A stretch of DNA of 64,000 nt from Streptomyces smaragdinus (GCF_009604385.1 NZ_WEGJ01000004.1:124001-188000), one strand, 5' to 3'; shown: positions 26,057 to 34,444, numbered from the stretch's first letter. Notes: generated by a model from the letters alone, not told the origin. Numbers and translations are program-made.

Positions 26057-26995
26057 ATGCTGATTCCGTTCGCGTTGCTGGTGCTGGCCGGTGCCGCGGC
26101 GGCCCTCGGTCCCCGGCTGCTGCGCCGCGCCGCGTGGCCCGACCGCGAGCCGGTGGTCGCGCTGTGGGTGTGGCAGTGCGTGGTCGCGGCGGTGCTGCTG
26201 AGCTGTGTGCTGGCCATGACGCTGAGCGCGGCGACCGCCTGGCACGACGTCCACCGGTCGGTCTTCGCCTCCGCGCCCGGCGACGTGATCGCGGTCTACG
26301 CGTACGGCAGCGGCGGACGCTGGGCGGGGCTGCTGGCGGCGGCACTCGCCCTGGGCGGCGCCTGGACGGGGGTCATGTTCGGCCGGGAGCTGTTCACCGC
26401 CCGCCGGCAGCGCCGCCGGCAGCGCGCCGAACTGCGGGTGCGCGCCCCGCGGCTGCCCGGCGAGGAGCCGGACGACGGTCCGCTGGTGGTCCTGGAGGGC
26501 GAACGTCCCTCGGCGTCGTGGCTGCCCGGCGGGCACACACCGCGGCTGGTCATCACCACCGGTGCGCTGCGCCGGCTGAAGAAGCGCCAGCTGGACGCCG
26601 TACTGGCGCACGAGCAGGGGCACTCCCGGGCGCGTCACCACTGGCTGGTGTACTGCGCCGGGGCGCTGGCCTCGGGCTTCCCGGGCGTGCCGGTGTTCGC
26701 GGGGTTCCGCGACGAGGTGCACCGGCTGTGCGAGCTGGCCGCGGACGACGTCGCGTCGCGGCGGTTCGGACGGCTGACGATCGCCACCGCGCTGGTCGAG
26801 CTGAACGAGGAGCGCGGGGTCTTCGGCCCGCACCAGCCGCCGCTCGCCGAGGTGCCGGCGCGTGTCGACCGGCTGCTCGCCCAGCAGCCGCGGCTGCCGT
26901 GGCAGCGCCGGCTGCGGGTGACGGCGTACGCGGCGCTGGTGCCGGTGGTGCCGCTGCTGGTGACGTTCGTGCCGGGGCTGAGCGCGCTGGCGTAG
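26057..26995 (+). CDS. M56 family membrane metallopeptidase
   Basis: This 312-residue membrane protein has transmembrane segments near the N-terminus (1-20, 36-60, 88-110) and at the end, with an intracellular zinc protease domain holding HEQGH in AVLAHEQGHSRARHHW and the downstream CELAADDVA acid. M56 proteins (BlaR1/MecR1 relatives) usually cleave a BlaI-type repressor encoded beside them; here no BlaI gene is present and no penicillin-binding sensor domain follows. TAGGCT at 26045-26050 lies 6 nt before the ATG, so the mRNA is probably leaderless. Confidence 0.9.
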   Translation: MLIPFALLVLAGAAAALGPRLLRRAAWPDREPVVALWVWQCVVAAVLLSCVLAMTLSAATAWHDVHRSVFASAPGDVIAVYAYGSGGRWAGLLAAALALGGAWTGVMFGRELFTARRQRRRQRAELRVRAPRLPGEEPDDGPLVVLEGERPSASWLPGGHTPRLVITTGALRRLKKRQLDAVLAHEQGHSRARHHWLVYCAGALASGFPGVPVFAGFRDEVHRLCELAADDVASRRFGRLTIATALVELNEERGVFGPHQPPLAEVPARVDRLLAQQPRLPWQRRLRVTAYAALVPVVPLLVTFVPGLSALA

Positions 26996-27028
26996 CGCCC
27001 CGGGGCCGGTGTGGGCCAGGATCGGCCC

Positions 27029-27724
27029 ATGCGCACACCGACGACCCTGAACTCCCCCGCCACCGCCCCCGTACGGCAGAACCGGCTGCTGCTCGCCGTG
27101 CTCTTCTGCTGCTTCGTGCTGCTGCTGGCGCTGGTGGCGCTGGACTGGGGGCCGCTGGACTCCGCCGACGCCTCCGTCGACGACGCGCTGCACGAGTCGG
27201 CGGTGTCCTCCCCGGGCGCGACGCACACAATGCGGGTGCTCACCGACTGGGTGTGGGACCCGTGGACCATGCGCGCCGTCCTTTTCGTCGCCGCCGGGTG
27301 GCTGGTGTGGCGGGGCGAGCGGCCGGCAGCACTGTGGGTGGCGGCGACCGGGCTGGCCGGGGTCGGGCTGCAGCAGGGCGTGAAGGCGGCTGTCGGGCGG
27401 GAGCGGCCCGTGTGGCCGGATCCGGTCGACCATGCCTCGTACGCCGCGTTCCCGTCGGGGCACGCGATGAGCACGGCCGTGACGTGCGGGCTGGTGCTCT
27501 GGCTGCTGCGGCGGTCCGGGGCGGGGCCGCTGACGTGGCGGATCGCGGTGGGGGTGGCGGTGGTGTCCGTGGTGGGGGTGGGGTTCACGCGGGTGTATCT
27601 GGGGGTGCACTGGCCGAGCGACGTGGTGGGCGGCTGGCTGCTGGGGGCGGTGCTCGTGGGCGGGTCCGTCGTGGCGTTCGATTCGTACGAGGGCTCCTTG
27701 CGGGGCCGGGAGAGCCGCGCCTAA
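27029..27724 (+). CDS. PAP2 family phosphatase
   Basis: This 231-residue membrane phosphatase of the PAP2/undecaprenyl-diphosphatase type has about five transmembrane helices. The three motifs are complete: K-x6-RP in KAAVGRERPVWP, PSGH in AAFPSGHAMSTA, and R-x5-H-x3-D in TRVYLGVHWPSDVVGG. It would dephosphorylate lipid phosphates on the outer face of the membrane. ATG 27029 is favoured, with CAGGAT 6 nt before it in leaderless arrangement. Confidence 0.93.
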   Translation: MRTPTTLNSPATAPVRQNRLLLAVLFCCFVLLLALVALDWGPLDSADASVDDALHESAVSSPGATHTMRVLTDWVWDPWTMRAVLFVAAGWLVWRGERPAALWVAATGLAGVGLQQGVKAAVGRERPVWPDPVDHASYAAFPSGHAMSTAVTCGLVLWLLRRSGAGPLTWRIAVGVAVVSVVGVGFTRVYLGVHWPSDVVGGWLLGAVLVGGSVVAFDSYEGSLRGRESRA

Positions 27725-27734
27725 GGTCGCGATC

Positions 27735-28436
27735 ATGGCGATCAACGGTGTGCTCTTCGACGCGTCCGGGACCCTGCTGCGGGTCGAACCCGCCCGTGCC
27801 CGGCTGCGCGCGGTGCTCGACGAGCGCGGGATCGCCGCCTCCGACGAGGAGGTACGGGTCTGGGGCGACCGGCTGGACGCCGCCGGGGCCGTGCCCGGGG
27901 GTACGCCGCCGCGGGAGGTGCCGGAGCGGCTGACGCCCGTGTGGCGGGCCAGGGACGACAGCGAGGCGGGGCACCGGGCGGCGTTCACCGCGCTGGCGCG
28001 GGAGGTGGACCTGCCGTGGCCGGGGCTGTACGACGCCCTGTACGACCGGACGTTCCGCCCCGCGGCCTGGCGGCTCTACCCGGACGCGCTGGAGGTGCTC
28101 GCGGCGCTGCGTGACCGCGGGGTGCGCACGGCGGTCGTGAGCAACGTCGGCTGGGACTGGCGCCCGGTGTTCACGGGGCTGGGGCTGGATCCGTACCTCG
28201 ACGCGCACGTCTTCTCGTACGAGGTGGGGCTGGTGAAGCCCGATCCGCGGATCTTCCGGCTGGCCTGCGAGAGGCTGGGGCTGGCGCCCGGGGAGGTGCT
28301 GATGGTCGGCGACGAGCGGGCCAGGGACGGCGGGGCCGTCGCGGTGGGCTGCCGGTATCTGCCTGTCGACCATCTGCCGGTGACGGAGCGCCCGGACGCG
28401 CTGCGGGCGGTGCTGCCGCTCGTGGCGGCGGTCTAG
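27735..28436 (+). CDS. HAD-IA family hydrolase
   Basis: This 233-residue haloacid-dehalogenase-superfamily enzyme has motif I FDASGTLL, where the usual second Asp is Ser, as in dehalogenase-like rather than classical phosphatase members. Motif II is VVSNVGWDW, motif III the Lys of GLVKPDPRIF, and motif IV MVGDERARDGG. TAAGGT at 27722-27727 lies 7 nt before the ATG, so the gene is probably leaderless; it follows PAP2 by 10 nt. It overlaps the convergent nucleotidyltransferase stop by 4 nt. Substrate unknown. Confidence 0.9.
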   Translation: MAINGVLFDASGTLLRVEPARARLRAVLDERGIAASDEEVRVWGDRLDAAGAVPGGTPPREVPERLTPVWRARDDSEAGHRAAFTALAREVDLPWPGLYDALYDRTFRPAAWRLYPDALEVLAALRDRGVRTAVVSNVGWDWRPVFTGLGLDPYLDAHVFSYEVGLVKPDPRIFRLACERLGLAPGEVLMVGDERARDGGAVAVGCRYLPVDHLPVTERPDALRAVLPLVAAV

Positions 28437-29176
28437 CCGGCGAGGACCTTCGGGGTCGTTTCGCGGATGAACGTACGGGCCAGCCCGGCCCGGCGCAGGC
28501 GCCATACGGGGCCGCCGCGCGGCGCGGGTTCGCCGTAGCGGCGGGCGCGGATGTCCTCGACCAGCGCCGGGGGCGCGCCCAGCTTCGTCAGGACGGTGAG
28601 CGCGGCGCCCTTGGTGATCAGGCGGCCGTCCGTGAGCGTGACGGAGGCGCGGGCGAGGACGAGCGGGCCGTAGTCGATCCACATGTCCCGCAGCCAGGGC
28701 CGCCACTTGGCCGCGACAGGCAGCAGGAAGTCCCGCAGATCCGCCCGGATGTAGTCGGCGAGGGCGGCGTCGCTCACCTCCGGCACGATGCCGTCCGGGC
28801 CCGGGCCGGACAGCGCGCGCCCGCCGGCCAGCAGCTCGCGCCGCCAGACGAGGCTCATCGCCTTGGGCCGCAGACCGTCGTACGACCAGTTGAGATGCTC
28901 GCGGGAGACGTCCTCCCAGGCGTCGCGCACCACGTAGTTGCAGTGCAGCTGCCGCGCCAGCGGAATCTCCCGCTGCAGCCCGCGGTGCAGGGCGGTCACG
29001 GCGTCCCGCTGCTGCCGCGACAGCGGCTCGCGCAGGACGGCGACGGCGTCGATGTCGCTGACGCCCTCCCGGTAGTCCCCGAGGGCGAGCGAGCCGTGCA
29101 GCCAGAGCGCGTCGACGGCGACGATGCCCGTCAGGTCCGAGAGGAAGCGCTCCAGCAAGACATCTGTATCACCCAT
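28433..29176 (-). CDS. nucleotidyltransferase (aminoglycoside adenylyltransferase-like)
   Basis: This 247-residue protein has the minimal polymerase-beta nucleotidyltransferase motif LHGSLALGDYREGVSDIDAV near residue 25, with Gly-Ser and the Asp-x-Asp metal ligands, and an all-helical C-terminal half like ANT(3'')/DUF4111 proteins. It might adenylylate an aminoglycoside or another small molecule. Upstream lies a 505-bp non-coding tract with four stem-loops and a possible TetR-controlled promoter pointing toward this gene. No resistance phenotype can be inferred. Confidence 0.85.
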   Translation of the reverse strand: MGDTDVLLERFLSDLTGIVAVDALWLHGSLALGDYREGVSDIDAVAVLREPLSRQQRDAVTALHRGLQREIPLARQLHCNYVVRDAWEDVSREHLNWSYDGLRPKAMSLVWRRELLAGGRALSGPGPDGIVPEVSDAALADYIRADLRDFLLPVAAKWRPWLRDMWIDYGPLVLARASVTLTDGRLITKGAALTVLTKLGAPPALVEDIRARRYGEPAPRGGPVWRLRRAGLARTFIRETTPKVLAG

Positions 29177-29221
29177 GGACGCACATTAACCCGCCCCCGG
29201 CCGCACGGGCGAGGTCTGGCA

Positions 29222-29250
29222 AGGCCCCGCGACGGGGGAACACGGGGCCT
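29222..29250. other. stem-loop 1
   Basis: AGGCCCCG (29222-29229) pairs with CGGGGCCT (29243-29250), loop 13 nt. It is the one nearest the nucleotidyltransferase start in the four-hairpin tract. Confidence 0.65.
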
Positions 29251-29278
29251 CGTCCTGTCGAACGTGTGGGCCAGGGAC

Positions 29279-29305
29279 GTTGTTCCCGGGACCCGCGGGA
29301 ACAAC
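29279..29305. other. stem-loop 2
   Basis: GTTGTTCCCG (29279-29288) pairs perfectly with CGGGAACAAC (29296-29305), loop 7 nt. Confidence 0.75.
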
Positions 29306-29315
29306 GGGGTGGAAC

Positions 29316-29358
29316 CGGCGGGGTCCGGGCGGTCCCCCGCGCCGCCCGGACCCCGCCG
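29316..29358. other. stem-loop 3, 17-bp perfect stem
   Basis: Positions 29316-29332 and 29342-29358 are perfect reverse complements, with a 9-nt C-rich loop. It is the strongest of the four hairpins. Confidence 0.8.
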
Positions 29359-29365
29359 AGTACTG

Positions 29366-29392
29366 GGGGAACCGGACGGCACTCCGGTCCCC
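29366..29392. other. stem-loop 4
   Basis: Ten base pairs form between 29366-29376 and 29383-29392 with one bulged A and a 6-nt loop. It lies 15 nt from the -10-like AGTATACT. Confidence 0.65.
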
Positions 29393-29407
29393 GCAAGGCT
29401 CGAAAGT

Positions 29408-29427
29408 ATACTGGCCGTGAGCCAGTC
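29408..29427. promoter_or_regulatory. TetR operator copy 1 with -10 box on both strands
   Basis: The 20-mer is built on ACTGGC-N5-GCCAGT and matches the copy at 30254-30273 at 18 of 20 positions. It overlaps TATACT (29407-29412), which is a -10 hexamer on either strand because AGTATACT is self-complementary. It probably binds the TetR protein encoded at 30290. Confidence 0.72.
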
Positions 29428-29681
29428 GTAACGGCATTTCCGACCTGCTGCAATGCGACTACCAGCGATTTCTTCGGCGCATCAGGCCGGTTCAGGCCAC
29501 TTTTCCCCCGATCCGCCCCGCATACGCTCCCACAGGAACGCCGTTGGGAGCACTCGGGGCACCCCTGGCTCAAGATCAATCTTTTCGCTAGCATCCGTTC
29601 GTTCCCCATTCACCTGCGGCACGCGGCCGTTGCTTTCGCCTGCCGCCGTGGTGACACCGCCGACCGGAGGACTACACCAGG

Positions 29682-30107
29682 ATGAAGAAGCACTCCAAGC
29701 TCATGGGCGCCGCCGCCGCAGGCATGCTGGCGGTCCTCGCGGTGGCCTCCCCCGCCTCCGCCTCCACGTACACCGTCACCTACACCGGTCAGCACGCCGG
29801 CGACCTGTGCACCGATGAGCCGAACTACTGCGACGGGTCGGCGTCGTTCGTCCATGACGGCGACCATCTGCTCGTCTGGGACAACAACGAGGACGGCAAG
29901 TCGGCGATGGTCATGTACTACCGGTCCGACAACAGCGGAGAACTGGTCATGGACTGGAACCACTACGGAGTGGGAACCAGGCTCGACATCAACATGAACC
30001 TTCCGGAGTCGGGCTGGGTCGAATACCGGGTCTGCCTCGGTGATTACGGCCCCAGAACGTACAACATGAACGGGTGTTCGGGTTGGCTCCACGAGAGCGC
30101 CGCCTGA
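29682..30107 (+). CDS. small secreted protein of unknown function
   Basis: This 141-residue protein has a clear signal peptide (basic MKKHSK, hydrophobic core, ASPASAS; cleavage near residue 27). The mature part of about 114 residues is rich in Tyr, Asp, Asn and Gly and appears beta-sheet; four cysteines (LCTDEPNYC, RVCLG, NGCSG) could form two disulfides. GGAGG lies 11 nt before the ATG. I do not recognise the family; the size and cysteine pattern would fit an inhibitor or surface-acting protein. It lies between two copies of the operator of the following TetR gene. Confidence 0.75.
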   Translation: MKKHSKLMGAAAAGMLAVLAVASPASASTYTVTYTGQHAGDLCTDEPNYCDGSASFVHDGDHLLVWDNNEDGKSAMVMYYRSDNSGELVMDWNHYGVGTRLDINMNLPESGWVEYRVCLGDYGPRTYNMNGCSGWLHESAA

Positions 30108-30134
30108 CCCGTCCGCCCGCCGGCCACGGCGAGC

Positions 30135-30167
30135 ACCGGCTGCCGGCCCCCGGGACCGGCAGCCGGT
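30135..30167 (+). terminator. terminator after the secreted-protein gene
   Basis: A perfect 12-bp stem (ACCGGCTGCCGG, 30135-30146, with 30156-30167) and a 9-nt loop lie 28 nt after the stop, before the TetR promoter. Confidence 0.8.
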
Positions 30168-30253
30168 CGCGGCCGGGCTCCCGCCACCGGGAGTCGATCT
30201 GCGCCGGATCAGAAATCGAGGCAGGTCATACCCGGCGTCCACCGACAGGTGCG

Positions 30254-30273
30254 ATACTGGCCGCCAGCCAGTC
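30254..30273 (+). promoter_or_regulatory. TetR operator copy 2 at the regulator's own promoter
   Basis: ACTGGC-CGCCA-GCCAGT lies 17 nt before the regulator's ATG and overlaps the -10-like GATACT (30253-30258). This placement fits autorepression. See copy 1 at 29408-29427. Confidence 0.75.
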
Positions 30274-30289
30274 AACGCAGGAGACAAAC

Positions 30290-30928
30290 ATGTCCCCCCG
30301 CAGCCCCTCGGTCAACGAAGAGTTGCGACGCCGTTCCCGGGAGCGACTGCTCCAGGCCACCGTCGAGCTCGTGGCCGAGCATGGGTACGAAGCGACGACC
30401 CTGGGCGACATCGCCGACCGTGCCGGTTCCGCGCGCGGGCTGATCTCGTACTACTTCCCCGGGAAACGCCAGCTGGTCCAGTCGGCCGTGCACCGGCTGA
30501 TGCACCGCAGTCTGGCCGCCGCCATGGAGCGCGAGCCGCGGGCCGCCGACGGCGGGGAGGTGCTGGCCCGGGCCATCGACGCGATCCTGGGACTGGCGCT
30601 CGACCAGCGGATGCTGATGCGCCAGCACATGGCGGGGATTCTGCAGTCCGACGGATTCATCCGGTGCGAGGAACAGCAGGTGCTCGAGCGGCTGCTGCGC
30701 GCCGCCGTCGTGGCCCACGGCTCACCCGACCCGGACGCCGACTACCCCATGCTGCGGGCCCAGCTGATGGGCGCCGTGTTCGCCCTGCTGCTGCCCGGCG
30801 CCCCGATGCCGTACGCCCGGCTGCGCGCGGAGCTCTTCGACCGCTACGGGCTGGACCGGGAAAGCGGTTCCCCGCCCCCGGGCGGGGCCGGGGACGGGGA
30901 ACCGGTGGTGCGGGGCGATCAGCGGTAG
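30290..30928 (+). CDS. TetR family transcriptional regulator
   Basis: This 212-residue regulator has a helix-turn-helix at residues 26-56 (TTLGDIADRAGSARGLISYY) and a helical sensor domain; the tail is Gly- and Pro-rich. ATG 30290 has AGGAG 6 nt upstream. An exact dyad sits at its promoter and a near-identical one at 29408, so it probably controls itself and the non-coding or secreted-protein region to the left. Its stop overlaps that of the convergent LVIVD gene by 10 nt. The ligand is unknown. Confidence 0.92.
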   Translation: MSPRSPSVNEELRRRSRERLLQATVELVAEHGYEATTLGDIADRAGSARGLISYYFPGKRQLVQSAVHRLMHRSLAAAMEREPRAADGGEVLARAIDAILGLALDQRMLMRQHMAGILQSDGFIRCEEQQVLERLLRAAVVAHGSPDPDADYPMLRAQLMGAVFALLLPGAPMPYARLRAELFDRYGLDRESGSPPPGGAGDGEPVVRGDQR

Positions 30929-32391
30929 TCGGGCTGCGTCTGGGTGTTGAGCTCGTCCAGATGCACGGACTTCGCGCTGTTCGTACGCGAGTCGTTGAGC
31001 TTCAGTACGTCGAAGCCCTTCGCGATGTCGTTCGAGTAGATGTAGCCGTTGTAGTAGTACGCGCTCCACGAACCGCCGATGACCAGCTCGGTGTCCGACA
31101 GCGGACCGCGCTCGAAGAAGGCGATCTCCTCGGGGTGGGCCGAGTCGGTGAAGTCCCAGACGGACACACCGCCCTGGTACCAGGCCTGGACCATGATGTC
31201 GCGGCCGTCGGCCACCGGGATCAGCGAGCCGTTGTGGGCCACGCAGTTCTCGGTGTCGGCCTGGTAGCGGTCGATCTTGTAGTAGCTCCTGAAGACCAGC
31301 TTGCGGTCCTTGCCCTTGCCCGTGAGGTCGTAGATGCCGTCGGCACCGCGGGTCGAGCCGGTCTCCGCGTTGCAGGTCGCGGCGCCGCCGCCGCCGAGCT
31401 CGTCGGTGAAGACGACCTTGGTGCCGCGCTCGTTGAACGTCGCCGAGTGCCAGAACGCGAAGTTCACGTTGTCCTGGACGCGGTCGATCACCGTGGGCTG
31501 CCCGGGGTCGCTGATGTCCATCAGGATGCCGTCACCCATGCACGCGCCAGCGGCGAGGTCGAGCTTCTGGAACACGGTGATGTCGTGGCAGCCGGTCGTC
31601 TGCGAGACACCGCCGCCGCCCGCGTTGCCGCCGTCGGGGAAGAGCACGGGGAAGTTCACCACGGCCGCGGTCTCGGGCGCGTCGCGCGGCACCTTGATGA
31701 CGGAGATCCCGTCGTGCGGCGGCTGGCAGTCCGGGAACGTCGCCCGCGGGGAGTAGGAGGAGACGTAGATGAAGACGTCGTCGCGCTCGGGCACCAGCGT
31801 GTGGGTGTGCGAGCCGCAGGCGGTCTCGACGGCCGCCACGTAGCGCGGCATCGTCTTGTCGCTGATGTCGAAGATCTTCATGCCCTCCCAGGCGTCCTTC
31901 TCCGTGGCGGGCAGCGTCGTGCTGCTGCACGAGTCGTCGCTGCGCGAGGAGTCGGTCGACAGGAACAGGAGGTCACCGGAGACGGTGATGTCGTTCTGCG
32001 AGCCGGAGCAGAGCACCTCCGACACGATCCTCGGCTTCGCCGGCTTGCTGATGTCGTAGACCGTGAAGCCCTCGTAGTTGCCCGCGAAGGCGTAGTCGCC
32101 CTGGAAGGCGAGGTCGGAGTTGATGCCGACGATGTTCTTCTGCGGGATGTGCGCGACGTGCTCGATGTTGGCACTGTGCGCGATCTCGTCGACGCCGGGG
32201 ATCGCGCCCGCCGTGATCGCGGCCTTCGCTTCGGCCTGCTCGGACGTGCTCGGCTGATCGGCCTTCGGCGCCCCCGGGTCCGGGACGGCTGCCGCGGGGC
32301 CGGCGACGAACAGTGAGGCGACCAGTCCGATCGCCCCGGCTGCCGCGCCGAGGTATCTGCGCCGCACGTGGGGTATGTGCAACGACGTCAC
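30919..32391 (-). CDS. secreted LVIVD-repeat beta-propeller protein
   Basis: This 490-residue exported protein has a signal peptide (RRRYLGAAAGAIGLVASLFV, cleaved near AAA at about residue 36; the twin-Arg-like start RRRYLG could suggest Tat export) and then LVIVD-type propeller blades, seen as repeated YDISKPAKPRIV, FDISDKTMPRYV and MDISDPGQPTVI units. Several cysteines lie in the blades. It is divergent from a DUF305 lipoprotein, a pairing that recurs in actinobacteria and often sits in metal-handling contexts. Function unproven. Confidence 0.9.
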   Translation of the reverse strand: MTSLHIPHVRRRYLGAAAGAIGLVASLFVAGPAAAVPDPGAPKADQPSTSEQAEAKAAITAGAIPGVDEIAHSANIEHVAHIPQKNIVGINSDLAFQGDYAFAGNYEGFTVYDISKPAKPRIVSEVLCSGSQNDITVSGDLLFLSTDSSRSDDSCSSTTLPATEKDAWEGMKIFDISDKTMPRYVAAVETACGSHTHTLVPERDDVFIYVSSYSPRATFPDCQPPHDGISVIKVPRDAPETAAVVNFPVLFPDGGNAGGGGVSQTTGCHDITVFQKLDLAAGACMGDGILMDISDPGQPTVIDRVQDNVNFAFWHSATFNERGTKVVFTDELGGGGAATCNAETGSTRGADGIYDLTGKGKDRKLVFRSYYKIDRYQADTENCVAHNGSLIPVADGRDIMVQAWYQGGVSVWDFTDSAHPEEIAFFERGPLSDTELVIGGSWSAYYYNGYIYSNDIAKGFDVLKLNDSRTNSAKSVHLDELNTQTQPDYR

Positions 32392-32433
32392 GTTGTCCTC
32401 CCTTGTCTCCAGCTGCAGTTGAGCGGAGTAGCT

Positions 32434-32456
32434 CTTGAAGTATTTCGTCTTTCAAG
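32434..32456. promoter_or_regulatory. inverted repeat in the LVIVD/DUF305 intergenic region
   Basis: CTTGAA (32434-32439) and TTCAAG (32451-32456) are separated by 11 bp in the AT-richer centre of the 171-bp divergent region. A further palindrome GATCGCGATC lies near 32491. Either could be an operator shared by both genes. Confidence 0.4.
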
Positions 32457-32562
32457 CACAACTCAAGGGGTAGAACGCCTCGTTGATGAAAGATCGCGAT
32501 CGATTCAGGCCAGTTTCGTGCTACGAACGTCATATCTGATCAGCTCTCCTCGGGAGGATCCT

Positions 32563-33210
32563 GTGTCGTACCTCCGTCCGCTCGCCGCCCTCGCGGCGGT
32601 GGTCGCCCTCGCCCTGACCGGATGCACGGGCGGCTCCGGTGACTCCGGTGGCTCCGGTGACGGCAAGGCGGACGGGCCCGCCGTGCTCCAGCCGGGCAGG
32701 CCCGGCGAGGACAACAAGTCCCTGACGCCCGAGGAGGCCAGGGCGGCCCAGCACAACGACACGCCCAACGCGGCCGATTACCTGTACGTGCGGATGATGA
32801 TCCAGCACCACCGGCAGGCGCTGGTGATGACGGACCTCGCCGCCGAGCACACCCCCGGCGACAAGGTCGGCACGCTCGCCTCGCGGATCGCCGCCGCGCA
32901 GAAGCCGGAGATCCGGGCCATGGAGGACTGGCTGAAGCAGAACGACGGCGAGCACCACGGCGGCGGGCACAGCGGGCACGGCGCGATGCCCGGGATGGCC
33001 ACGGCCGCCCAGCTGGACGAGCTGCGCGGCGCGCGGGGGGAGGCGTTCGACGACCTCTTCCTGAAGCTGATGATCAGGCATCACGAGGGGGCGATCACCA
33101 TGGCCACCGACGTGCTGAGCGAGGGCAACAACGTGCTGGTCGGGGAGATGGCCAACGACGTGGTGGCGACCCAGACCGTGGAGATCTCGCGCATGCGCAC
33201 CTTGCGGTGA
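32563..33210 (+). CDS. DUF305 lipoprotein
   Basis: This 215-residue protein starts at GTG 32563 with GGGAGG 6 nt ahead. It has a lipobox (ALTGC, Cys about 22), a Gly/Ser linker and two DUF305 repeats, each with a His-pair motif: MMIQHHRQALVM and LMIRHHEGAITM. A His/Met-rich linker (GEHHGGGHSGHGAMPGM) lies between. The ferritin-like helical pair and these residues suggest metal binding, possibly copper. It is divergent from the LVIVD protein. Confidence 0.92.
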   Translation: MSYLRPLAALAAVVALALTGCTGGSGDSGGSGDGKADGPAVLQPGRPGEDNKSLTPEEARAAQHNDTPNAADYLYVRMMIQHHRQALVMTDLAAEHTPGDKVGTLASRIAAAQKPEIRAMEDWLKQNDGEHHGGGHSGHGAMPGMATAAQLDELRGARGEAFDDLFLKLMIRHHEGAITMATDVLSEGNNVLVGEMANDVVATQTVEISRMRTLR

Positions 33211-33324
33211 CACCACCGGGCCGCGCGGGGTGACCTGGGGTTTTGTCCCGCCTCGGGAGCGATGTCAGTGGCCGGGTGCAGGATGTCGGACACGTGGACG
33301 ACGACGTCTCGGAGGTGGATCACC

Positions 33325-34413
33325 ATGTCTGACGTGCTGCTCGCGGCAGGCACACGCAAGGGGCTGTTCCTCGGCCGGCGCAAGGGCGGCGGCTGGGAGT
33401 TCGACGGCCCGCACTTCAACGCGCAGGCGGTGTACTCCGTCGCCATCGACACCCGCGGCGGCTCGCCGCGGCTGCTGGTCGGCGGCGACAGCTCGCACTG
33501 GGGGCCGTCGGTGTTCTGGTCCGACGACCTGGGGGCGAGCTGGCAGGAGCCGGCCGAGCCCGCGGTCAAGTACCCGCAGGACACGGGCACCTCGCTGGAG
33601 CGGGTCTGGCAGCTGCATCCGGCGGGCCCGGCCGCCCCGGGGGTGGTGTACGCCGGTACGGAGCCGGGCGGGCTGTTCCGGTCCGAGGACCGCGGGGAGA
33701 GCTTCGAGCTCGTCCGGCCGCTGTGGGAGCACCCCACGCGGGAGCAGTGGGTGCCCGGCGGCGGCGGGCTCGCCGTGCACACCGTGGTGACGCATCCGCG
33801 CGACGCCGCGGCGGTCACCGTCGCCGTGTCGACGGCCGGGGTGTTCCGCACGCTGGACGGCGGGGAGAGCTGGGCGCCGTCCAACTCCGGGGTGCAGGCG
33901 GTGTTCCTGCCGGAGGGCAGCCAGTACCCGGAGTTCGGCCAGTGCGTGCACAAGGTGTCGCAGGACGCGGCGAACCCGGACCGGCTCTATCTGCAGAACC
34001 ACTGGGGGGTGTACCGCAGCGACGACGCCGGGGCCAAGTGGACCGACATCGGCGCCGGGCTGCCGTCGACCTTCGGCTTCGCGGTGGCCGCGCACCCCCA
34101 TCGGGGGGACAGCGCCTACGTGTTCCCCATCGAGGCCGACTCCGACCGGGTGCCCGCCGGACGGCGCTGCCGGGTCTACCGGACGGCGGACGCGGGGGGC
34201 TCTTGGGAGGCGCTGAGCGCGGGGCTGCCGGCGGAGGACCACTACGGCACGGTGCTGCGTGACGCGCTGTGCGTGGACGACGCGGACCCGGCGGGGGTGT
34301 ACTTCGGCAACCGCAACGGGGAGTTGTTCGCCAGCGCCGACGACGGCGACAGCTGGCGGCAGCTGGCCGCGCATCTGCCGGACGTGCTGTGCGTACGGGC
34401 CGCCGTGATCTGA
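33325..34413 (+). CDS. BNR/Asp-box repeat protein (sialidase-like propeller)
   Basis: This 362-residue protein consists of a beta-propeller with at least five Asp-box motifs of the form S-x-D-x-G-x-x-W ([40 protein letters not shown]). It lacks a signal peptide and clear sialidase catalytic arginines, so it resembles the 'WD40/YVTN or exo-alpha-sialidase-like' cytosolic proteins of unknown role rather than a sialidase. ATG 33325 has GGAGG 9 nt upstream. Confidence 0.85.
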   Translation: MSDVLLAAGTRKGLFLGRRKGGGWEFDGPHFNAQAVYSVAIDTRGGSPRLLVGGDSSHWGPSVFWSDDLGASWQEPAEPAVKYPQDTGTSLERVWQLHPAGPAAPGVVYAGTEPGGLFRSEDRGESFELVRPLWEHPTREQWVPGGGGLAVHTVVTHPRDAAAVTVAVSTAGVFRTLDGGESWAPSNSGVQAVFLPEGSQYPEFGQCVHKVSQDAANPDRLYLQNHWGVYRSDDAGAKWTDIGAGLPSTFGFAVAAHPHRGDSAYVFPIEADSDRVPAGRRCRVYRTADAGGSWEALSAGLPAEDHYGTVLRDALCVDDADPAGVYFGNRNGELFASADDGDSWRQLAAHLPDVLCVRAAVI

Positions 34414-34444
34414 TCTGTCGGTGGGAGCCGTTAGGGTCTCGGGC

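Larger units (their letters stand above)
29177..29681. other. 505-bp non-coding region with four stem-loops and a shared operator
   Basis: No gene-like frame with coding bias is evident. The left half contains four consecutive hairpins (29222-29392). At 29406-29413 AGTATACT reads as a -10 box on both strands, and it abuts the operator copy at 29408-29427. The right half up to the secreted-protein gene includes TAGCAT at 29589-29594, a possible -10 for that gene. Confidence 0.6.

Noticed and set aside
25460..27988. 842-residue minus-strand open frame
   Set aside because: Antisense to DUF5134, M56, PAP2 and HAD genes, all of which have clear motifs.
29222..29392. Stem-loops as plain terminators only
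   Set aside because: Four in a row, with divergent rather than convergent neighbours, is more than termination needs, so kept as a finding instead; the plain-terminator reading is not fully excluded.
29266..29685. Possible protein gene in the stem-loop tract
   Set aside because: Reading frames there show no third-position bias, no ribosome-binding site and would translate through the perfect stems.
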